The notes under the pieces are model-generated. The model searched no databases. It had not been told where the DNA came from and saw only the letters and a list, made by a program, of their open reading frames with translations. From a virus: DNA of 64,000 nucleotides. Shown piece by piece: positions 52,615 to 60,397 of the stretch (the first letter of the stretch is position 1; each line of letters opens with the position of its first letter). The stretch covers positions 22,012 through 86,011 of the IMG/VR virus record IMGVR_UViG_3300042691_018527; one strand, given 5' to 3'. The translations under genes and the position numbers were made by a program.

Positions 52615-55116
52615 TTAACCATTTAACTCAGAGAAATCAACTCCAGTTCTTGTTGCAATGAAATCTGCCAATATGAATTCAGAAGCTCTTACTGGTTTAA
52701 TGTAAATAGCTATTTTTAATTCATTGTTATCAATAACATCTGGTGTGTTGTTTCTTTCGTCACAAATTAATTGATAATCATATAAACCATCATTCAATTT
52801 GGCTCTGTCGAAAGTAGGCATTAAAGCACCTTTTAATCTGTTTCTAGTTGCAAACGTATTTGGTTCAAAAACAAAGTACTTTAATAATGCTTGAGTTTCT
52901 TTTTCAAGAGTCAAGAACAATCTACGAACATTGATTCTATCAAATGCGGATGGTTTACGGTATAATGTTTTTTGTCCGAAGATAACAAACCCATCGTTAG
53001 AGAAATATGCGATTGGATTTATATTGATCTTGTATAATAAATCTCTCTGTTTTTGTGTTGGGTTTACACCTAAGTCATTTACGCCATTCAACACCCCTCT
53101 GGTAAACCCAGCTGGTGCAATCCATGGGAACGATTGTTGTGATGTTGATGCGAATGCAGCAGCAGCATATCCAGACGATGGAACCCAAACTTGTTTATTT
53201 GAATTTGCATCATTTGTTTTAACCCAGTTACCATATGTTGCAACGTAACTACTTTGAATAGAACCAAATTGATTTTTCAAAGGCCAATATATATGATTAG
53301 AGAATATATAGTTTTTAGTATCTTCTACTTTGTAATTTTCACCTCTTACGAAAATATATCTCAATGGATCAGCAACGAAAACGTGGTCTTTTCTGGTTTT
53401 GTCAGCAAATGTTACAAATTGATCACCAATAGCTTTGTAGGCAATACAAGCTTCTCCGTTTGCTATGCCATTTCCAGTTGTTGCTAATAAATCTCCAAGA
53501 TCTGGATTGTATGATTCATCGAAATCACTGATGTCTGATTGAGAAGTATAATTCAAATCTTTCTGTTTAGAATTAGCACCAACCCAAATAGTGCCTAACC
53601 CAGCTTCTGCTATAACATCTATGTTCATGGTATCATCGTTTTCCAATTTACGAATTATTCTTTGTAATTTTAATGGAACGTTTCCAACGTCTTTTGCTTT
53701 CTTGTCAGTATCGGATTTATATACTCCAGTTGAGTACAAATTTTTAGCTTTACCAGATACTTTTATTGTTTTAATTGGTGTACCATCGTCGTTTAACCAA
53801 TTTCCTGTTGTTGATATGTAAGGATTTGTTAAAATCTTTATAGTATTTGAAGAATTATTTACAACAGTATCTAAGAAATAACTATTTGGTGTTCCACCAT
53901 ATTGGTTATTTTGAGTTCTTTTTGAATACAACGAGCCAGAATATCCTTCTGCTAGATTGTATTCCAACGTGATAGTGTCTTGATTATATTGAGATGTTCT
54001 TAATTTAAAAACAGTTAAAATTAAGCTATCATTAAATGAATCTAATGCGAAATCATATCCGGTTGGATAATTTTCAATAACTTTTGAAATACTGTAACCT
54101 CCAAATGCACTAGATGCTTGTGTTAAATTAAAGTTTAATCTAGAATTTGGAATTCTTGTAAATGGTTGTGTCATTCCATCTATTGAAGCTGTTGTTTTAA
54201 CTGATGTTACACAGTCAAAATCTGTTGATGGGTTGAAATTTGAATTATCTGCGAGTGCAACATAATAACCTTCATAAAGATTATTAATGGATGTTTTTGC
54301 AGAATTTATAATTACCAATCCAGCCTTTCCAATATCTGAGAAATTATTAATTATTGGATTATACGATTTACTCCAAACAATATTATTTTGAGTTAATTGT
54401 TCATACTGATTATCAGTTAAAAGCATTGATATTGGTTCATCAAGTTCGTAATTATTACTAGTTGAATAGTCGTTCGTGATTTGACCAATTATTCCAAGAT
54501 TTGCACCAGCAGCAGCACTAGATCCACCACCACCTACAAATTGAACGTTTGGTGATGATTCGTATCCATAACCATTGTTTGTTATTTCTATTGCTGAAAT
54601 TTTACCAACAGTGTTTACGTTAAGTGGATCACCCAATTTAGCAATAGCGGTTGCTTTGATAGTTGGATTACTTCCATTTGGACCACCACCTAATAATTCA
54701 ACACTAGGTGGTGTTGTGTAATCAGTTCCTGAATTAGACAATGTAATTGTTGTTACACCATATACATCAGATCCAACGCCAATATTTTTAATTGGATAAA
54801 CCAATGCACTATATGTATTAGAATACCCTTCACCACCACCAGAACCATAAGGTAAACGAGTAACCATTAAGTTTGCTGGAGAATTTAATAAAATTTGTTT
54901 TGCTGTGTGGTATAAATATCTTTCAGCTGCATTAGTAGGAACACCGAAAACTTGTTCATATTCAGAAACACTTCCAATATTGACAATATCTTCAGTTGGT
55001 CCTTGATCAGAAAAACCAGTTATGAAAACATCTGTTGTTCCTAATGGTCTACTAATCAAACTTAAATCTATTTCATTGATCTGAACTCCGGGTGATGTTA
55101 TAATTCTTGATGACAT
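52615..55116 (-). CDS. 18: Tail sheath protein gp18 with extra repeat insertion
   Basis: An 833-residue sheath (T4: 659). The N-terminus RIITSPGVQINEIDLS and TDVFITGFSDQGPTEDIVNI, and the C-terminal block (NRLKGALMPTFDRAKL, then KIAIYIKPVRASEFI) are typical of gp18. Residues about 120-212 hold two copies of a Gly-rich repeat, SNSGTDYTTPPSVELLGGG and TNNGYGYESSPNVQFVGGGG, that T4 lacks; it probably forms a surface protrusion. The protein contracts during injection. Confidence 0.94.
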   Translation of the reverse strand: MSSRIITSPGVQINEIDLSLISRPLGTTDVFITGFSDQGPTEDIVNIGSVSEYEQVFGVPTNAAERYLYHTAKQILLNSPANLMVTRLPYGSGGGEGYSNTYSALVYPIKNIGVGSDVYGVTTITLSNSGTDYTTPPSVELLGGGPNGSNPTIKATAIAKLGDPLNVNTVGKISAIEITNNGYGYESSPNVQFVGGGGSSAAAGANLGIIGQITNDYSTSNNYELDEPISMLLTDNQYEQLTQNNIVWSKSYNPIINNFSDIGKAGLVIINSAKTSINNLYEGYYVALADNSNFNPSTDFDCVTSVKTTASIDGMTQPFTRIPNSRLNFNLTQASSAFGGYSISKVIENYPTGYDFALDSFNDSLILTVFKLRTSQYNQDTITLEYNLAEGYSGSLYSKRTQNNQYGGTPNSYFLDTVVNNSSNTIKILTNPYISTTGNWLNDDGTPIKTIKVSGKAKNLYSTGVYKSDTDKKAKDVGNVPLKLQRIIRKLENDDTMNIDVIAEAGLGTIWVGANSKQKDLNYTSQSDISDFDESYNPDLGDLLATTGNGIANGEACIAYKAIGDQFVTFADKTRKDHVFVADPLRYIFVRGENYKVEDTKNYIFSNHIYWPLKNQFGSIQSSYVATYGNWVKTNDANSNKQVWVPSSGYAAAAFASTSQQSFPWIAPAGFTRGVLNGVNDLGVNPTQKQRDLLYKININPIAYFSNDGFVIFGQKTLYRKPSAFDRINVRRLFLTLEKETQALLKYFVFEPNTFATRNRLKGALMPTFDRAKLNDGLYDYQLICDERNNTPDVIDNNELKIAIYIKPVRASEFILADFIATRTGVDFSELNG

Positions 55117-55128
55117 AATTTATAAGAA

Positions 55129-55136
55129 TATTTATC
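55129..55136 (-). promoter_or_regulatory. T4-late-type promoter box GATAAATA
   Basis: Minus-strand GATAAATA, 12 bases before the sheath ATG at 55116. A second near-match, TATAAATT, touches the ATG. Confidence 0.5.
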
Positions 55137-55180
55137 TTTCATTTTTTACAAATACAGATATTTTATTAGAAAGCATTAAG

Positions 55181-55188
55181 TGTAAATA
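55181..55188 (+). promoter_or_regulatory. T4-late-type promoter box TGTAAATA
   Basis: TGTAAATA ends five bases before the ATG at 55194; one mismatch from TATAAATA. Confidence 0.4.
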
Positions 55189-55193
55189 GTATT

Positions 55194-55475
55194 ATGAACA
55201 ATAAATTTGATTTAATTGTTAATTCATTATTAACTGAAGCAAAATGCACTGGACCAACACAAAAAGCATCATCCACGTCAAAAGGTAAAAAATGGATGAA
55301 GTGTGTTAAACCCCCAAAAGGAAAAGGATATAAACGAATTCATTGGGGTCAAAAGGGAGTTAGAGTTACTGGAAAATCCGGAAACACTAAAAGAAAAAAA
55401 TCTTTCCGCGCAAGACATGGATGCTCAAGTGCAAAACCAGGAACACCAAAATATCAGGCTTGTAAAGATTGGTAA
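55194..55475 (+). CDS. Small basic Cys/His protein, probably virion-associated
   Basis: A 93-residue strongly basic protein. The N-terminus MNNKFDLIVNSLLTEA ends in L-T-E-A, which fits the T4 prohead protease consensus (L/I-x-E before A/G/S). The C-terminal part has RIHWGQKGVRV and KKSFRARHGCSS then KYQACKDW, a compact Arg/His/Cys motif I associate with proteins of T4-type phages of unknown role. It may be delivered into the head. A late-type box precedes it. Confidence 0.75.
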   Translation: MNNKFDLIVNSLLTEAKCTGPTQKASSTSKGKKWMKCVKPPKGKGYKRIHWGQKGVRVTGKSGNTKRKKSFRARHGCSSAKPGTPKYQACKDW

Positions 55476-55479
55476 TTTT

Positions 55480-55487
55480 TATAAATA
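55480..55487 (+). promoter_or_regulatory. T4-late-type promoter box TATAAATA
   Basis: An exact TATAAATA ends six bases before the ATG at 55494. Confidence 0.6.
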
Positions 55488-55493
55488 ATAAAA

Positions 55494-55910
55494 ATGAATA
55501 ATAAATTCACTTCTGTTTTAGAAAAATATCTAAAAGAAAACAATCCAAATGTAGCATCTCAAATAGAGGACTTAAAAAGAAAAGCAACAGCTGCACCAAA
55601 ACAAGTTCAAGATGTTTTAAAGGTTACAGTTGGTGGTATGAGTAGTGCATTGTCAAAAAATGATCCTAAAACATTAGATTTGATTCAATCAATTACAAGT
55701 AAATTGGGAAAACCTGATGCAACATACAGTGCAGACGAATTAAAATTCATGGCAAATAGTGGTTTTTTACAAAATACAAATAAAGAACAACCACAAGAAG
55801 AAAACGAAGAAGAACAAAAAAAAGAAGAACCACAGCAAACACAAGTTCAAAAACAACAACAACCCGTTCAATCGTCACAAAACAGCATGACGTACGATCC
55901 GAACAAATAA
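55494..55910 (+). CDS. Small protein with Gln/Glu-rich tail, unknown
   Basis: A 138-residue protein. The start MNNKFTSVLEKYLKENNP is like the preceding gene's N-terminus. Residues 20-95 are helical (IEDLKRKATAAPKQVQDVLK), and the C-terminal 40 residues are a low-complexity Gln/Glu tail. No family is recognised. The shared N-terminus suggests a common targeting signal. It has an exact late box. Confidence 0.7.
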   Translation: MNNKFTSVLEKYLKENNPNVASQIEDLKRKATAAPKQVQDVLKVTVGGMSSALSKNDPKTLDLIQSITSKLGKPDATYSADELKFMANSGFLQNTNKEQPQEENEEEQKKEEPQQTQVQKQQQPVQSSQNSMTYDPNK

Positions 55911-55917
55911 TTTTCAA

Positions 55918-56730
55918 ATGAAAAAACAAAAATCGCGCCTAAAAAACGCATCTCCTGTTGTCGAAACAAATACTACTGACACTTCGCCATATGTATTTCA
56001 AAGTGAAAAAATAAATTTCGATCTTACCATCAAAGAATTACCTTGGACAGAAAAACAAAAAGAAATTATTGCTAATTTTTTAGATAAAAAAACAAAAGTT
56101 CTTTTATTAAAGGGTCCAGCTGGTACATCAAAAACTATTTTAGCGATGTATTGTGGTTTAACTCTTCTAAACAAAAGAAGAGTTTCTGATTTAGTTTTGG
56201 TAAGATCTGCTGTCGAATCATCTGATTCAAAATTAGGATTCTTACCAGGTGATATTATGGAGAAGTTTAATGTGTATTTAACACCTTTTCATGATAAATT
56301 TTCTGAACTTTTAAGTAAACCCAATATAGATAGACTCCAAAAAGACAATAGGCTTACAATTTGTCCCATAAATTTTGCAAGAGGATTACATTTTTCTGCA
56401 AAGTTTGTTTGTGCTGATGAAGTTCAAAATTTTTCTACCAAAGAATTACAGACGATCATGAGTAGAATTGGTGAATTTTCAAAAGTATTTTTGTGTGGTG
56501 ATCCAGAACAAAGTGATTTACCACAAGGAAAATCAGGATTTAGTAAAGTGTATGACTTATTCAATAATGAAGAATCAAGAGAAAACGGAATTATTTGTAT
56601 GGAATTAACAGAAGCTGATATTGTAAGATCAGAACTTTGTAGGTTTATAACACATAAGTTTAAAGAGTTAAATGTTCCAAAAACAGAAGAATCTAAAAAA
56701 GATTCTTGGAAACCGGGAGATCACAAATAA
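55918..56730 (+). CDS. phoH: PhoH-like ATPase
   Basis: A 270-residue PhoH-family P-loop protein. Walker A is GPAGTSKT at 66-73, followed by VLVRSAVESSDSKLGFLPGD, the Walker B region FVCADEVQNF near 164-173 and VFLCGDPEQSDLP. PhoH is common in phages; its role in phosphate stress or RNA metabolism is unsettled. It starts seven bases after the previous stop. Confidence 0.93.
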   Translation: MKKQKSRLKNASPVVETNTTDTSPYVFQSEKINFDLTIKELPWTEKQKEIIANFLDKKTKVLLLKGPAGTSKTILAMYCGLTLLNKRRVSDLVLVRSAVESSDSKLGFLPGDIMEKFNVYLTPFHDKFSELLSKPNIDRLQKDNRLTICPINFARGLHFSAKFVCADEVQNFSTKELQTIMSRIGEFSKVFLCGDPEQSDLPQGKSGFSKVYDLFNNEESRENGIICMELTEADIVRSELCRFITHKFKELNVPKTEESKKDSWKPGDHK

Positions 56731-56741
56731 GTAATTAAGTT

Positions 56742-56924
56742 ATGAATAACACACCACAATATCAAACAGTTGAAAACAGACCAATTCCATGCAATTTTTG
56801 TGGAGCAACTGTGAACGGAAGAATCATGGAAAGAGTTGACGCTAAAACAAAATCTGTTATCAAAGAATGTAAATGGGTTTGTGCTAGGTGTGGTAATCTT
56901 TCAAAGGTTGGAAACATTAGATAA
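56742..56924 (+). CDS. 60-residue zinc-ribbon protein
   Basis: Two knuckles, CNFCGA (residues 18-23) and CARCGN (about 48-53), separated by about 26 residues, form a classical zinc ribbon. Partners and target are unknown. Its stop shares one base with the next ATG (TAATG), so the genes are coupled. It lies downstream of phoH. Confidence 0.8.
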   Translation: MNNTPQYQTVENRPIPCNFCGATVNGRIMERVDAKTKSVIKECKWVCARCGNLSKVGNIR

Positions 56925-57418
56925 TGAATCTAGAGAAGATAATTGAAGAAGTCTATGATACTGGAAACAAACAGTATTCAGCTGGGTCTATGGCACCTAG
57001 AAAAGATTTTGCACCAGTCTCAACAACTGGAAACTACAATTATCCTTATCAAAAAAACATGCCGTCGGATGTTCCAACAACACCACCTCCCGATGGAACA
57101 CCAAGTTATCCTTGGCCATTACATACTATTGTGGATGATTTGTCAGATAGTTTCGTGTATTTAATAGCTGCTGCAAACAAATTAGCACAGTGTGCAAAAA
57201 ACAATCCAGTTATTAAACCAAAACAAAAAGACCAGCTAATAGAACTTTATAAAAAATCAAAACAAGCTTTGTTATTGATTAAAGATGTTGGTCTTTCGAT
57301 AGAAAAAGTTGCAAATTTAGCTGGTCCTCAGCCACCACAATCAACAGCAAGAGGACCAGAAAGTATTAAACCGGAATCACAACCAGAAAAACCATCTGTT
57401 TTAGTTAAAGTTTCTTAA
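56924..57418 (+). CDS. Proline-rich N-terminus, helical protein, unknown
   Basis: A 164-residue protein. MNLEKIIEEVYDTGNK is an amphipathic start; then comes a Pro-rich linker (about 40-65) and a helical domain (DDLSDSFVYLIAAANKLAQC, KKSKQALLLIKDVGLSIEKV). The tail is Pro/Ser rich. No family is recognised. The plan resembles adaptor or scaffold proteins. Confidence 0.75.
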   Translation: MNLEKIIEEVYDTGNKQYSAGSMAPRKDFAPVSTTGNYNYPYQKNMPSDVPTTPPPDGTPSYPWPLHTIVDDLSDSFVYLIAAANKLAQCAKNNPVIKPKQKDQLIELYKKSKQALLLIKDVGLSIEKVANLAGPQPPQSTARGPESIKPESQPEKPSVLVKVS

Positions 57419-57425
57419 TATTTTG

Positions 57426-57454
57426 TTGACATATTAAATATTAAATGCTAACTT
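57426..57454 (+). promoter_or_regulatory. Candidate promoter with perfect -35 box
   Basis: TTGACA (57426-57431), a 17-base spacer and TAACTT (57449-57454), six bases before the ATG at 57461. The -10 match is poor, but TAACTTTA also fits the Bacteroidota -7 pattern TAnnTTTG at seven of eight positions. Confidence 0.45.
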
Positions 57455-57460
57455 TAATGC

Positions 57461-57889
57461 ATGAAAAAATTAAGTATTCCGGTTGAGTTGTTTTTTTCAA
57501 CTTTGAAAGTTTTAATGTTATCAACCATAGGCGCATTGTGTCTATGGTTTTTTGGTTTTGATTTCATCCCATCATTTTGTTTGGTGTTTGTATTTCAATA
57601 TATTTTGTTTTCTTTTATTGGTAATATTATAAACAATTATTATATCCAAAAAACTAAACAAAAAGAACTAGAAGCATTGGAACCACTTTCAACTATTTTA
57701 GAATGTGCATATTGCAATACTAAAAACTTAATGACGTTCCTTCCAGACCAAAATGAAAGAATGGAATTTGAATGTTCTTCTTGTAACAAGAAAAATGTTG
57801 TTAATATTCAGTTTGTTGTTGCAAGAACAACTGAACCTGTTACTGTTTCAAGTGCAACAAATATACCTTTAATCAACGATGAAAAATAG
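57461..57889 (+). CDS. Small membrane protein with zinc-ribbon domain
   Basis: A 142-residue protein. Two hydrophobic segments (about residues 14-31 and 36-58) predict two membrane helices. A cytoplasmic CAYC and a CSSC pair (about 82-85 and 106-109) form a zinc ribbon in the C-terminal half. It could act on the host envelope or anchor a soluble partner. No family is recognised. It overlaps the next gene by 11 bases. Confidence 0.75.
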   Translation: MKKLSIPVELFFSTLKVLMLSTIGALCLWFFGFDFIPSFCLVFVFQYILFSFIGNIINNYYIQKTKQKELEALEPLSTILECAYCNTKNLMTFLPDQNERMEFECSSCNKKNVVNIQFVVARTTEPVTVSSATNIPLINDEK

Positions 57890-58166
57890 AAATAAAAACT
57901 GGAAAACAATCCACGAAGAAACATCTGTTTTGGCTAAATGGATGGCTCTTTATGAAGCAATAAATATTTTAGCTGATAAAGCAGAGGAGAAAGGTATACC
58001 GTTTAAACAAATAGAATTAAAACCTCTTGCAATTAAGAAATATATCACGTCAACAGAAAACATCATTCTTAAAAAGTTGTTAAAGAACGATTATAATATT
58101 GATATTTGTTATGATGACGACTACGAGAGTAGAGATTACTCTGATTGTGAAATAGAAAAGATTTAA
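57879..58166 (+). CDS. Small acidic-tailed protein, unknown
   Basis: A 95-residue helical protein (SVLAKWMALYEAINILADKA) with a C-terminal Asp/Glu/Tyr-rich tail. No motif recognised. Last gene of the plus-strand block; its end overlaps the convergent neck gene by four bases. Confidence 0.7.
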   Translation: MKNRNKNWKTIHEETSVLAKWMALYEAINILADKAEEKGIPFKQIELKPLAIKKYITSTENIILKKLLKNDYNIDICYDDDYESRDYSDCEIEKI

Positions 58167-58792
58167 TAATCTCCGTATACGGAAGTATCTGAACAAGGAC
58201 TTTCTTCAAAGTAATCAAAGTTATCTTTAGATGCTTGTTCTAATATATCATTGTCATTATTTGGAGTATTTCCTTGACCAGCACCAGGACTTCCATTTTC
58301 AAAACTAAAGTCATATCTCTTAGCTTTGAAGAACCATACATAATGTCCTGCTATTGCATTTAATTGAAATTCATCAATTACTTCAGTTATCTCGTAAACA
58401 GTCGGTCCTCTTTTTGGAAAGTTTATTCTATCACTACCAAATTCAGTCAGCTTGATTAGGTCGCCCATTTTTGGTTCAGATGAAAGACCATATACTTCTG
58501 TGAATGATGTTGGGTGTATAACACCAGTCATATCACTATCTGCAATTACACCAAATTTTGATAACAAATAAGAATCATTTGTTAAATTTAAAAGTAAAAT
58601 CATGTTTTTACCATTACTAAATCCAGCAGTTGGGTCTTCGCCATATAGAGGATTTGATCCACTTAAAGTTGTTTGGTTTGAATAATATGTAACGTCTTGA
58701 CCAAATATGTTTATTTGTTCAAGCCACCAATTTGAGAAATTTAATCTTTCCTGTAAATTGATTTGTTTATTTAAAAACCTTAAAGATTCCAT
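58163..58792 (-). CDS. 14: Neck / head-closure protein gp14-like
   Basis: A 209-residue protein. NPLYGEDPTAGFSNG, LSKFGVIADSDMTGVIHP and KMGDLIKLTEFGSDRINFP followed by YEITEV fit the pattern of gp14/gp13-type neck proteins: a G-D-L-I strand then an E-I-T-E-V strand. The last 40 residues are disordered and end in CSDTSVYGDY. It probably joins head to tail. The upstream small gene ends two bases before its start. Confidence 0.7.
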   Translation of the reverse strand: MESLRFLNKQINLQERLNFSNWWLEQINIFGQDVTYYSNQTTLSGSNPLYGEDPTAGFSNGKNMILLLNLTNDSYLLSKFGVIADSDMTGVIHPTSFTEVYGLSSEPKMGDLIKLTEFGSDRINFPKRGPTVYEITEVIDEFQLNAIAGHYVWFFKAKRYDFSFENGSPGAGQGNTPNNDNDILEQASKDNFDYFEESPCSDTSVYGDY

Positions 58793-58793
58793 G

Positions 58794-59159
58794 TTATTCC
58801 TTTTCTTTTCTTATAAGAATATATTCTTGTGGTGCAATATATCTAATATAAACGCCTGTTTGTTTGATAGCTTTGTCTTTTTCGGATTCAGTCGGACAAG
58901 CATTATATTTTTTTATAATATCCATTGCTTCACCATTTGTTAATGGGACAATTCCTTTTTCACAATTTAAACATACTGTTATTTTTGGATGTTCGTGTTG
59001 TTTTTCTGTTGCTGATCTAGCAACCAAATTAGCACCGGTCTTTCTGGTTAATCCAGAGTTCATTAATCTACCAACAGTTTGATGCTTTTTATTTCCAGTG
59101 TTAGGACTTAAAAGTTTTTTGTCGTTCTGTTTAAAATAATCACCAAAACTAATATTCAT
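58794..59159 (-). CDS. Small protein with single Cys knuckle, unknown
   Basis: A 121-residue protein with a basic N-terminus (RLMNSGLTRKTGANLVARSA), a CLNCEKG knuckle and TNGEAMDIIKKYNAC helix, and strand-rich end. Not recognised. Placement before gp14 suggests co-expression with the neck protein. Its upstream side is the terminator at 59173-59208. Confidence 0.65.
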   Translation of the reverse strand: MNISFGDYFKQNDKKLLSPNTGNKKHQTVGRLMNSGLTRKTGANLVARSATEKQHEHPKITVCLNCEKGIVPLTNGEAMDIIKKYNACPTESEKDKAIKQTGVYIRYIAPQEYILIRKEKE

Positions 59160-59172
59160 TTGATATACTTAC

Positions 59173-59208
59173 AAAAAAAGAAACCCCGCACAAGCGAGGT
59201 TTCTTTTT
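59173..59208 (-). terminator. Bidirectional rho-independent-type terminator
   Basis: A hairpin with 13-base arms (one mismatch) and an ACAA loop: AAAGAAACCCCGC pairing with GCGAGGTTTCTTT. On the minus strand the stem is followed by a T-run, so it terminates transcripts from the acidic prohead-type gene just upstream. A T-run on the plus side also allows termination in the other direction. It is the only terminator seen in the structural half. Confidence 0.85.
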
Positions 59209-59229
59209 TATTTTATTTTTATGTTAGTA

Positions 59230-60099
59230 TTATTTAAAATACTCGTCGCCCTTTTTAATTGATGAACCTTCAACGTCTTGTTTCTTTTTTGTTAATTTAG
59301 AAACAGCTGGTTTTGTATTATGGGACTTCATTGGCTTATTTGATCCTTTACCAGTAGCAGGAACCGAAGCTGATTTTCCTTTTACTTTTGATAAAGTTCC
59401 TTCAACCTTATGGCTTTTAGGGCTTGTTAATTTCTTTACAGCAGAATCAACATTAACTTTATCTGCTTCATCTAAGGCAAATGATTCTTTGGAAAGAGTT
59501 TCGTCGTCTTCGCCTTCTTCTTCGCCTTCTTCCATTTCACTGGAATCTTCTGGCATTTCTTCTTCATCTTCACCTTCTTCACCTTCTTCTTCTGATTCTT
59601 CTTCACCCAAAGCGGCTTGTAAAACTTCAATTAACTTGGAAGCTAAATCTTTATCCAAAGTTAAAGTAACTTCTTCACCAGATTCTTCTTCACTATCATC
59701 AAATTCGGCTAAATCTTCTTCGGCTTCTTCATCACCAAGACCCATTGTGGTATCTTCAAATGCATTAGATGGTTCAATTTCGTTTTCTTCATCTGTTGAG
59801 AAGTTGAATGTTTCTTCTGAAACAATTTTATTGAACAAAGCATCAAATGGATTTGTTGCTTCTTTGAATGTAGGAGCTTTCTTTAAAGCAGAATCAACAT
59901 CAGATGTTAATTCTTTTGGAGCTTCTTCAGCATCTTCTAAATCTTCAACGTCTTCTGGTCCAGAATCTTTGATAAAATTGCTGGCGTTTTTTTCATTTTC
60001 AGAATGACCAAATGCGGCACCAACTTTTAAATTGGTTTTAACTTTGCAATCAGCTTCTTCGTTGATAATTTGCATGTAGGCTTGTGTTAATGGGTCCAT
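59230..60099 (-). CDS. Highly acidic prohead-core/scaffold-like protein
   Basis: A 289-residue protein with a very acidic centre (long Glu/Asp/Ser runs, about 120-210) and a basic C-terminal region (about 225-289) rich in Lys/Ser. The start MDPLTQAYMQIINEEAD is amphipathic. Composition and the SFALDEADK site (L-D-E before A) fit T4-type prohead core proteins that are cut by the gp21 protease, but there is no clear homologue. Its transcript ends at the 59173-59208 hairpin. Confidence 0.6.
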   Translation of the reverse strand: MDPLTQAYMQIINEEADCKVKTNLKVGAAFGHSENEKNASNFIKDSGPEDVEDLEDAEEAPKELTSDVDSALKKAPTFKEATNPFDALFNKIVSEETFNFSTDEENEIEPSNAFEDTTMGLGDEEAEEDLAEFDDSEEESGEEVTLTLDKDLASKLIEVLQAALGEEESEEEGEEGEDEEEMPEDSSEMEEGEEEGEDDETLSKESFALDEADKVNVDSAVKKLTSPKSHKVEGTLSKVKGKSASVPATGKGSNKPMKSHNTKPAVSKLTKKKQDVEGSSIKKGDEYFK

Positions 60100-60110
60100 A
60101 GTATTTTAAA

Positions 60111-60118
60111 TATTTACT
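60111..60118 (-). promoter_or_regulatory. T4-late-type promoter box AGTAAATA
   Basis: Minus-strand AGTAAATA, 11 bases before the ATG at 60099; two mismatches to TATAAATA. Confidence 0.3.
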
Positions 60119-60143
60119 CTAATCAAATTACAAATCTACAAAA

Positions 60144-60368
60144 TTATTTCTTTTTTGGCTCAACTTTATCAGAAGTAATTTTCTTACCTGATTTTTTTGC
60201 TGATTTTTTAATTCCCTTAATTATTTCTTCTTTATGTTCTTTCCCAAACTTTTTACCAGTTTTCTTTTCAATAGATTTTTCAACAGCCCAAGGATTTACT
60301 TTCTTTTTAGCTTCTTCTAAAATTTGACCATATGCTTCTTCCAATAAAATTTGATCTTTACTTCTCAT
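60144..60368 (-). CDS. Small basic protein with NPWAV motif
   Basis: A 74-residue Lys-rich protein. The N-terminus MRSKDQILLEEAYGQILEEA contains two L-E-E-A sites that match the T4 prohead protease consensus. KVNPWAVEKSIEKKTGKKF is a motif found in small phage proteins of unknown role. It may be an internal, processed head protein. The start region is duplicated (see the 19-bp repeat). Confidence 0.7.
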   Translation of the reverse strand: MRSKDQILLEEAYGQILEEAKKKVNPWAVEKSIEKKTGKKFGKEHKEEIIKGIKKSAKKSGKKITSDKVEPKKK

Positions 60369-60397
60369 GTTAATATTTACTTCTCATGTTAATATTT
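60360..60397. repeat. Perfect 19-bp tandem duplication across a gene junction
   Basis: Two identical 19-bp units (60360-60378 and 60379-60397). Each contains, in minus-strand reading, the box AGTAAATA or its equivalent, the stop TAA, and ATGAGAAGT. The upstream copy therefore opens a five-codon ORF (MRSKY) that stops one base before the true ATG at 60368. Confidence 0.95.
60374..60381 (-). promoter_or_regulatory. T4-late-type box AGTAAATA
   Basis: Minus-strand AGTAAATA ends five bases before the ATG at 60368, created at the junction of the 19-bp repeat. Weak by sequence. Confidence 0.3.

Noticed and set aside
53254-53487. Plus ORF inside the sheath gene
   Set aside because: Antisense to a clear gp18 frame with no independent support.
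59489-60007. Long plus-strand Ser-rich ORF
   Set aside because: It is the antisense shadow of the acidic Glu/Asp-rich gene at 59230-60099 (GAA/GAT codons read as TTC/ATC and TCT); low complexity, no start context.
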